Part shown: positions 8,701 to 12,290 of the stretch, piece by piece
Layout of the letters: each line of letters begins with the position of its first letter
Position numbering within the stretch: position 1 is the first letter of the stretch
Assembly: GCA_021793635.1 (NCBI GenBank)
Contig: JAJYSI010000041.1
Coordinates: forward strand, 1 to 12,290
DNA length: 12,290 nt
Direction of reading: 5' to 3'
DNA from: Bacteroidota bacterium
GTDB lineage: Bacteria; Bacteroidota; Ignavibacteria; Ignavibacteriales; Ignavibacteriaceae
Notes under the pieces: generated by a model
Databases searched by the model: none
Seen by the model: only the letters and a program-made list of their open reading frames with translations
Told to the model about the DNA's origin: nothing
Program-made: the position numbers and the translations under genes

Positions 8701-9001
8701 AGAAATAAATACTTCGGTTCCTAAATATTTCAGCTTGATGCAGAATTATCCCAATCCATTCAATCCATCTACAATAATTGAATATAACCTGCCCAAAGCA
8801 GAAAATGTAAAAGTAATAGTGTATGATATTCTCGGCAGGGAAGTAGCTTCCTTGGTAGATGCATATCAAAATGCCGGCGAATATAAAATTCAATGGAACG
8901 GAAGGAATGACTTCGGATCAACAGTGGCTTCAGGAATATATTTATACTCATTTGAAGCCGGAAGTTTTAAATCCGTAAAGAAGATGATCTTTTTGAAATG
9001 A
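5711..9001 (+). CDS. Secreted BNR/sortilin-type beta-propeller protein with T9SS sorting tail (copy B)
   Basis: A 1096-residue paralogue of the 1856-5167 product with the same order of parts. It has a signal peptide (about 1-25), a pre-propeller segment with RIPxNIR at 60-66 (the same residue numbers as copy A), and a propeller region from W96. Asp-box motifs include 130-140, 191-201, 245-255 and 714-724. The beta-rich module is followed by a 90-residue T9SS type-A tail (1007-1096). The motifs here are closer to the S-T-D-G-G-x-x-W consensus than in copy A. An acidic/histidine stretch (about 35-45, DDDHD) follows the signal peptide and is absent from copy A. The two copies are most alike in the last 260 residues. 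Likely a cell-surface or released binding protein; no enzyme activity can be assigned. It is the last gene of the operon, followed by the inverted-repeat element. Confidence 0.9.
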   Translation: MKYILRLTLFIAASIFMLSFTAGAAMVSSSINGKHETRDDDHDGRIKWEFMRLRDPKTNRIPFNIRNLELKYAKTLPTVEQVEMQKGIRKPQSLTWNSIGPYNVGGRTRALAVDVTNNNVILAGGVSGGMWRSTDGGQSWNKTTSPNQLQSVSCIAQDTRAGHTNVFYYGTGEAVGNSTSGGSAFYLGDGIFKSTDGGQSWFPLSATQHNLPQSFSYSFQIVWDVAIDPSNTTQDVVYAATYGAIEKSTDGGNTWQPVLGNGSGEFTNVIVTNTGVVYATLSSGAGSNAGIWRSTSGNSGTFVNITPSGFPSVYRSIVMDAAPSDQSQIYFLAETPGAGKVLVEDDGSTDGHSLWKYTDGAQSPWEDRSANLPAFGGMNGNFNSQGSYDILIKVKPDNPNFVVIGGTNLYRSTDGFATPIDTSDWFGGYNLTSNNSQYPNQHPDQHAFVFLPSNPNIVISGNDGGISESSDVTATKVSWTKLDNGYITSQFYSVAVDQAAQNDNVVIGGLQDNGDWFYNSTNPNANWVDIPFAGDGTMTAIANYKAYYYVGSQNGFVIRTTLNAQGNYSNWSVIKPIGASGFLFVTPYVLDPNNSNIMYFAAGDSVWRNSNLSGIPNYVQDSTSVNWSVMNNTAKGDVVTALAVSKNPANILYYGTENGGVYKVDNANTGDPIPTDIWSGKGLSDGAYVSCIAVDPDNGNNVMLVYSNYNVISLYYSSDGGNSWTDVAGNLEQNADGSGDGPSCRWASILNYQGTTYYFVSTSTGVYSTTQLNGTSTVWAQESANSIGNVVCDMVTTRETDGKVVVGTHGNGVYYTYVGSAAASDTTSTLLSYDNNNPQTGVYETMPNKDWVLANRLTAPQGNFKIDKLIYYIGGDESTGNASFYPVVYPGSIANFGTPDVTPFYAGQLFTPQKGWNTIDISSSSVNNPTTSGSDFWVGAKYDGTNEPLIGIDTVTNGRGWEYNPNNSTWTQLDNENPPFHATLYIRAEITTLTGTEEINTSVPKYFSLMQNYPNPFNPSTIIEYNLPKAENVKVIVYDILGREVASLVDAYQNAGEYKIQWNGRNDFGSTVASGIYLYSFEAGSFKSVKKMIFLK

Positions 9002-9052
9002 AATTTTTGTTAAGAAAACTATGTAGCATTTAATATGTATTGAAGTTACGCT

Positions 9053-9138
9053 ATTGTCATGCTGTCCCGAAAGCTTTCGGAACAGCATCTAAATACAGCC
9101 TAAGAGAATAGATTCCGAAACGAGTTCGGAATGACAAT
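9053..9138. repeat. Composite inverted-repeat (cruciform-type) intergenic element
   Basis: An outer inverted repeat, ATTGTCAT (9053-9060) and ATGACAAT (9131-9138), encloses two further hairpins. The first (9061-9086) pairs GCTGT with ACAGC around the loopless palindrome CGAAAGCTTTCG, with one mismatch. The second (9112-9132) pairs ATTCCGAA with TTCGGAAT across a 5-base ACGAG loop and shares two bases with the outer stem. The design is that of a mobile-type palindromic repeat (REP or MITE-like). From memory, elements reading GTCATGCTG...TTCGGAATGAC are scattered between genes in many FCB-group genomes; I cannot confirm that here. It may also end transcription of the propeller operon, although no T-run follows. 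Confidence 0.7.
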
Positions 9139-9161
9139 AAACCATTTTATACATTTTAAAT

Positions 9162-9179
9162 AACTTCATATATGAAGTT
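9162..9179. promoter_or_regulatory. 18-bp perfect palindrome upstream of the delta-60 gene
   Basis: AACTTCATATATGAAGTT is its own reverse complement and ends 35 bases before the ATG at 9215. The position and symmetry suit an operator for a dimeric regulator, or an RNA hairpin (7-bp stem with TATA loop) in the leader. The half-site TGAAGTTA also occurs at 9041-9048, on the other side of the composite repeat. No promoter is recognised with confidence, so the function is inferred. Confidence 0.45.
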
Positions 9180-9214
9180 GGATATTAGTTGTAATAATTT
9201 TTCCGGGTGTCTAT

Positions 9215-10879
9215 ATGAAATATGAAAAAATAATTTATGCTATTTTTTTAATTCTCTTTTTCTTATTCGGTACGAATTTAAGAGCGCAAGACGGACAACT
9301 TGACAAAAGCTTTAATTCAACTGGAATTGTTACTACTACACTAACCGGAACAGGCGGTATCGGAATGTCCGGTACCGCTTATTCTACTTTAATTCAAAAA
9401 GATGGAAAAATTGTAACAGTAGGAACGATGAGAGATGGAAGCCAATCCTTCTTTTGTGTAATGCGTTATAATCAAAACGGAACTATCGACAGCACGTTCG
9501 GAATAAAAGGAATTGATACCACTGCGATTGGCTATACAGACGAAGAAGCTTTTTGCGGATTACTTCAACCGGATGGTAAAATTATTGCCGCCGGATATAC
9601 ATCTATCGGAGGTGCCGGAAGCCAGCGAAACTTTGCTTTAGTACGTTACAATACCGATGGCAGCCGCGATAGTACTTTTGGTGCAAACGGAATTGTAATG
9701 ACTGCAATCGGAAAATCAGATGATGAAATCTTTTCTGCAGCTTTGCAAGCAGACGGTAAAATTATTGCAGCCGGGTATTCCTACACTTCAATCTCAAATC
9801 AAAATGTATTCGTAATTGCCGCCGCCAGATATAATTCAAACGGAACATTGGATAATACATTTGGGGCTAACGGAACATTAACAGAAGCTTTGGAAATTTC
9901 GGGTACTCTACAGAAGTATACCGAAGCTAAATCTGTTGCTGTTCAAAGTGACAGCAGTATTGTATTGGGCGGATATACCGGCGACGGTTCGCAAAATTAT
10001 TTTGCCTTATTGAGATTTACCCCTAACGGAAATCTCGATAATTCTTTCGGTTCAAATGGCATTTCTTTAACATCAGTTGGAGGAGTAAATGATGACATTA
10101 ATTCAATTGCAATTCAGAAGGATGGAAAGATAATAGCTGGCGGCTATTCCGAAGTTGTTTCGCAGACTACTGATGAATATGATTTTGCTTTAGTCCGTTA
10201 CAATACGGATGGTTCAGTTGATAAAACTTTCGGTAGCAACGGTGCGGCTGTTAATTCAATCGGACATAAAAGCGATGAAATTAATTCTGTCGCTATCCAA
10301 AGCGACGGGAAAATAGTTGCCGCAGGTTTTTCGGAAGGAAATGCTTATGAATATCTTTTTGCATTAGCCCGTTACAATAGTAATGGCAGCCTGGATAATT
10401 CATTCGGTACTAATGGAATCACTACTTCTGTCATCGGCGCATATGGTAACAGCGGCGATGATAAAGCTCAATCAGTTGCAATTCAATCCGACGGAAAAAT
10501 AGTTGCTTCGGGAAGTTCTCTTTATGATAACTTTTATAATCTTTATGCATCTGCAGTTGCAAGGTACACCGGAAGTGTTACTACCGGAGTCAATTTAACA
10601 GGAGCAGAAACTCCGCAGTCGTTCAGGCTTTATCAGAATTATCCGAATCCTTTTAATCCTACCACAGTAATAAGCTATCAGATTTCAGCAGTCAGCCATG
10701 TAACTTTAAAAGTGTATAACATTCTTGGCAAAGAAGTTTCTACCTTAGTAAATAAAATTGAACCGGCAGGAAAATATGAAGTTCAATTTTCCGGTTCTAA
10801 TCTTCCAAGCGGAATTTATTTCTACTCAATAGAAGCCGGAAATCTCAGAGAAGTTAAAAAAATGATCTTGATAAAATGA
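9215..10879 (+). CDS. Secreted delta-60-repeat (seven-repeat propeller) protein with T9SS sorting tail
   Basis: A 554-residue exported protein. The signal peptide spans about 1-24 (likely cleavage after R-A, before Q25). Seven repeats follow, each starting G-x-x-D-x-[TS]-F at residues 27, 89, 149, 210, 272, 333 and 391, so the spacing is 58-62 residues. Each carries a D-G-K-I-[IV]-x-x-G strand and most a F-A-[LV]-x-R-Y-N strand, the pattern of the uncharacterised delta-60 repeat family. Seven equal units suggest a closed seven-bladed beta-propeller. The last 85 residues (470-554) are a T9SS type-A sorting domain (NYPNPFNPTT, LGKEVSTLV, SGIYFYSIEAG, KKM), clearly diverged from the tails of the two BNR proteins. 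Function is unknown; binding or scaffolding outside the cell is plausible. The ribosome binding site is poor (CCGGGTG region). It is probably its own transcription unit, behind the palindromes. Confidence 0.9.
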   Translation: MKYEKIIYAIFLILFFLFGTNLRAQDGQLDKSFNSTGIVTTTLTGTGGIGMSGTAYSTLIQKDGKIVTVGTMRDGSQSFFCVMRYNQNGTIDSTFGIKGIDTTAIGYTDEEAFCGLLQPDGKIIAAGYTSIGGAGSQRNFALVRYNTDGSRDSTFGANGIVMTAIGKSDDEIFSAALQADGKIIAAGYSYTSISNQNVFVIAAARYNSNGTLDNTFGANGTLTEALEISGTLQKYTEAKSVAVQSDSSIVLGGYTGDGSQNYFALLRFTPNGNLDNSFGSNGISLTSVGGVNDDINSIAIQKDGKIIAGGYSEVVSQTTDEYDFALVRYNTDGSVDKTFGSNGAAVNSIGHKSDEINSVAIQSDGKIVAAGFSEGNAYEYLFALARYNSNGSLDNSFGTNGITTSVIGAYGNSGDDKAQSVAIQSDGKIVASGSSLYDNFYNLYASAVARYTGSVTTGVNLTGAETPQSFRLYQNYPNPFNPTTVISYQISAVSHVTLKVYNILGKEVSTLVNKIEPAGKYEVQFSGSNLPSGIYFYSIEAGNLREVKKMILIK

Positions 10880-10930
10880 TGATGCTTCGTTTTTATGATA
10901 ATTTCGAAGAAAATAACCAAAATTTGAACC

Positions 10931-11161
10931 GACGGAGTAATAATTTTTACCGACGGAGTAAAAATATTTTCCGACGATGTAAAAATTTTTCCTTACAGAG
11001 TAAAAGTAATTTCCAACGGAGTCTAAATATTTTCTGACGATGTAAATAATTTTACCGGAGGAGTTATTAATTTAACCAAATAGGTAAAAAATATTACCAA
11101 CAACGTGAAAAATTATACCGTCGATGTAATAAAATTTACCGACGAAGTAAAAATTCTGACT
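10931..11161. repeat. Array of eleven 21-bp tandem repeats
   Basis: Eleven units of exactly 21 bases run without a single insertion or deletion. Starts are 10931, 10952, 10973, 10994, 11015, 11036, 11057, 11078, 11099, 11120 and 11141. The typical unit opens with GACGGAGTA or GACGATGTA, continues with an A-tract then T-tract, and closes with ACC or TCC. Units have diverged by point changes only. A twelfth, more decayed unit may lie at 10910-10930. The array lies between convergent genes. The 21-base period equals two DNA helical turns, and also seven codons. It is not CRISPR: there are no unique spacers and the units are direct head-to-tail copies. Confidence 0.9.
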
Positions 11162-11226
11162 GTTTTAATTGAACAAAATCAGTCCGGGGACATAAATTAA
11201 TCCGGCGGTAAGTAAATTCAATTAGC
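11162..11226. other. Remainder of the convergent intergenic region
   Basis: Between the repeat array and the acetyltransferase stop I see only AT-rich sequence with two TCCGG boxes and a weak inverted repeat, AATTGAA (11167-11173) with TTCAATT (11217-11223), enclosing 43 bases. There is no convincing terminator on either strand and no small gene. On the other side of the array, 10880-10930 likewise holds nothing beyond the possible twelfth repeat unit. Confidence 0.4.
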
Positions 11227-11706
11227 TTAGAATTTATCTTCAGTCAACCTAAAGATTTTCCAATCTTCCATTGGAATTGCGCCGAGACTTTTATAGAAAT
11301 CAATCGCGTTTTTATTCCAATCCAGTACCGCCCATTCAACTCTGCCGCAGTTTCTTTCTTTCGCTAATTTGATTAACGAAAGAAGCAATGCTTTACCAAT
11401 TCCTTTTCCGCGCAGATGCTTTCTTACATAAAGATCTTCAAGATAAATTCCGGGCTTTCCTTTAAAAGTTGAAAAGTTATGGAAAAAGAATGCATGTCCG
11501 GCTGGCTCATTTTCATACTCCGCAATTAATACTTCAGCGTATTTTTTTGGACCGAACAAATATTTTCTTAAGCCTTCTTCGGTTGCTTCAACTTCATTAG
11601 CAAGCTTTTCAAAATCAGCAATCTCTTTTATAAAAGAATAGATTGCCGGAATATCCTTTTCTTCTGCAGGTCGGATAATTAATTTCTCTAATAATTCTTT
11701 TTTCAT
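11227..11706 (-). CDS. GNAT-family N-acetyltransferase, SSAT (diamine acetyltransferase)-like
   Basis: A 159-residue, single-domain GNAT protein of normal family length. An early LIIRPAEEKDIPAIY strand-helix (9-23) is followed by the acceptor-side strand YLEDLYV (88-94), the acetyl-CoA pyrophosphate loop RGKGIG (99-104; consensus Q/R-x-x-G-x-G/A) and the C-terminal W-N-K-N-A-I-D-F-Y-K-S-L-G-A (130-143). The LED...RGxGIG...WN..xxFYxxxGA...DWxIF pattern matches eukaryotic spermidine/spermine N1-acetyltransferases and their bacterial relatives. E90 and Y138 align by eye with the catalytic Glu and Tyr of human SSAT1. The likely reaction is acetyl transfer from acetyl-CoA to a polyamine or similar primary amine; the exact substrate is not readable. 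Its ATG shares one base with the stop of the upstream phosphatase gene (TAATG), implying translational coupling. Confidence 0.88.
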   Translation of the reverse strand: MKKELLEKLIIRPAEEKDIPAIYSFIKEIADFEKLANEVEATEEGLRKYLFGPKKYAEVLIAEYENEPAGHAFFFHNFSTFKGKPGIYLEDLYVRKHLRGKGIGKALLLSLIKLAKERNCGRVEWAVLDWNKNAIDFYKSLGAIPMEDWKIFRLTEDKF

Positions 11707-12275
11707 TATTCGGAAGTCTTTTCAAATTTAGTTTTTAAAAATTCATCTAACTTAAGCGCTGCAAAACCAAATGCATAACCGAAAGCCGAGCCGATAACAG
11801 CGCCGCCTAATATGTCGGAGGGATAATGAAGCCCTACATAAACTCTTGAAAGTGCTACAAGCGAAGCTGCGATAAACACAGCCCATTTAATCTTCGGAAA
11901 TAATTTGTAGAAAAAAAACGCGGCGGCAAAATTATTTACCGCATGGTTGGAAGGAAAAGAAAAAGTGCCGTTGCAGCCAAGCGGAGTAATTACATCCTTC
12001 AAAGCACCGCAAGGACGGACCCTGTGGAAAAAATCTTTTATCGGTCCCGCGCTTACCTGATCCGTAACTAAAATTAGTATTAGAACGCCAATAGCAGCAA
12101 TCTTACCTCTTCTTCCGCCTTTAATAAAGCTTATTCCAAGTAGAATTATATAAGCAATATACCAGTTGTTTACGTTGGTAATAATTGTAAAAAATCTATT
12201 TAATGCGCCGCACGAAAGCGTGTGGTTGAAAAAATACAAAATAGAGACGTCAATTGAGTATAAAAAATTTTCCAT
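11706..12275 (-). CDS. PAP2-superfamily integral membrane phosphatase
   Basis: A 189-residue membrane protein carrying all three PAP2 signatures: K80-x6-R87-P88, P108-S-N-H111, and S143-R144-x5-H150-x3-D154. H150 is the expected nucleophile, H111 the acid/base and D154 its support. Hydrophobic segments at about 4-16, 38-52, 58-74, 112-126, 131-148 and 155-175 fit a five- or six-helix inner-membrane protein with the active site at the periplasmic face. The family removes phosphate from phosphatidic acid, phosphatidylglycerol phosphate, undecaprenyl pyrophosphate or lipid A; the motifs do not discriminate, though the size suits undecaprenyl-PP or PGP phosphatases. The ATG at 12275 lies 15 bases from the window edge with no clear ribosome binding site. 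It overlaps the acetyltransferase start by one base. Confidence 0.9.
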   Translation of the reverse strand: MENFLYSIDVSILYFFNHTLSCGALNRFFTIITNVNNWYIAYIILLGISFIKGGRRGKIAAIGVLILILVTDQVSAGPIKDFFHRVRPCGALKDVITPLGCNGTFSFPSNHAVNNFAAAFFFYKLFPKIKWAVFIAASLVALSRVYVGLHYPSDILGGAVIGSAFGYAFGFAALKLDEFLKTKFEKTSE

Positions 12276-12290
12276 ATCTGAGCGAAGTTA

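Noticed and set aside
10931..11161. CRISPR array
   Set aside because: Units are head-to-tail with no spacers, the 21-bp period is too short, and no cas genes are present.

Overview
The window looks like a chromosome segment from an AT-rich member of the Bacteroidota/Ignavibacteriota (FCB) group. The main evidence is three large secreted proteins that all end in an 85-90 residue type IX secretion (T9SS) type-A sorting tail (NYPNPFNPxT ... LGREVxxLV ... SGIYxYSxEAG ... KKM). I judge Ignavibacteria-like more likely than classical Bacteroidetes from the exact wording of the tail and from the AGGAG-type ribosome binding sites, but this is inference.

Layout, left to right. Positions 1-57 are the last codons of an upstream gene, probably a sensor histidine kinase. 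Next is an NtrC-type response regulator (84-1445) whose Walker B aspartate is replaced by proline. After a 141-base gap comes a compact same-strand cluster: a small double zinc-ribbon protein (1587-1853), a 1103-residue secreted BNR/sortilin-type beta-propeller protein (1856-5167), a small lipoprotein (5210-5698) and a 1096-residue paralogue of the propeller protein (5711-9001). The spacings of 2, 42 and 12 bases indicate one operon. A 213-base gap (9002-9214) holds a complex inverted-repeat element and an 18-bp perfect palindrome. It is followed by a secreted delta-60-repeat protein with seven repeats and its own T9SS tail (9215-10879).

The gap between the convergent gene blocks (10880-11226) carries eleven uninterrupted 21-bp tandem repeats (10931-11161). 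Their A/T tracts recur every two helical turns, and in one frame they read as a degenerate D-G-V-K-x-F-T heptapeptide broken by stop codons. On the minus strand, a PAP2-family membrane phosphatase (12275-11706) and an SSAT-like GNAT acetyltransferase (11706-11227) overlap by one base (TAATG) and are probably translationally coupled.

Functionally, the centre of the window is an export module: large beta-propeller proteins sent across the outer membrane by T9SS, with a lipoprotein that may act at the cell envelope. The two-component pair at the left edge could regulate it, but nothing in the sequence proves this. The best candidates for something undescribed are the 21-bp phased repeat array, the atypical regulator, and the propeller-lipoprotein-propeller operon.
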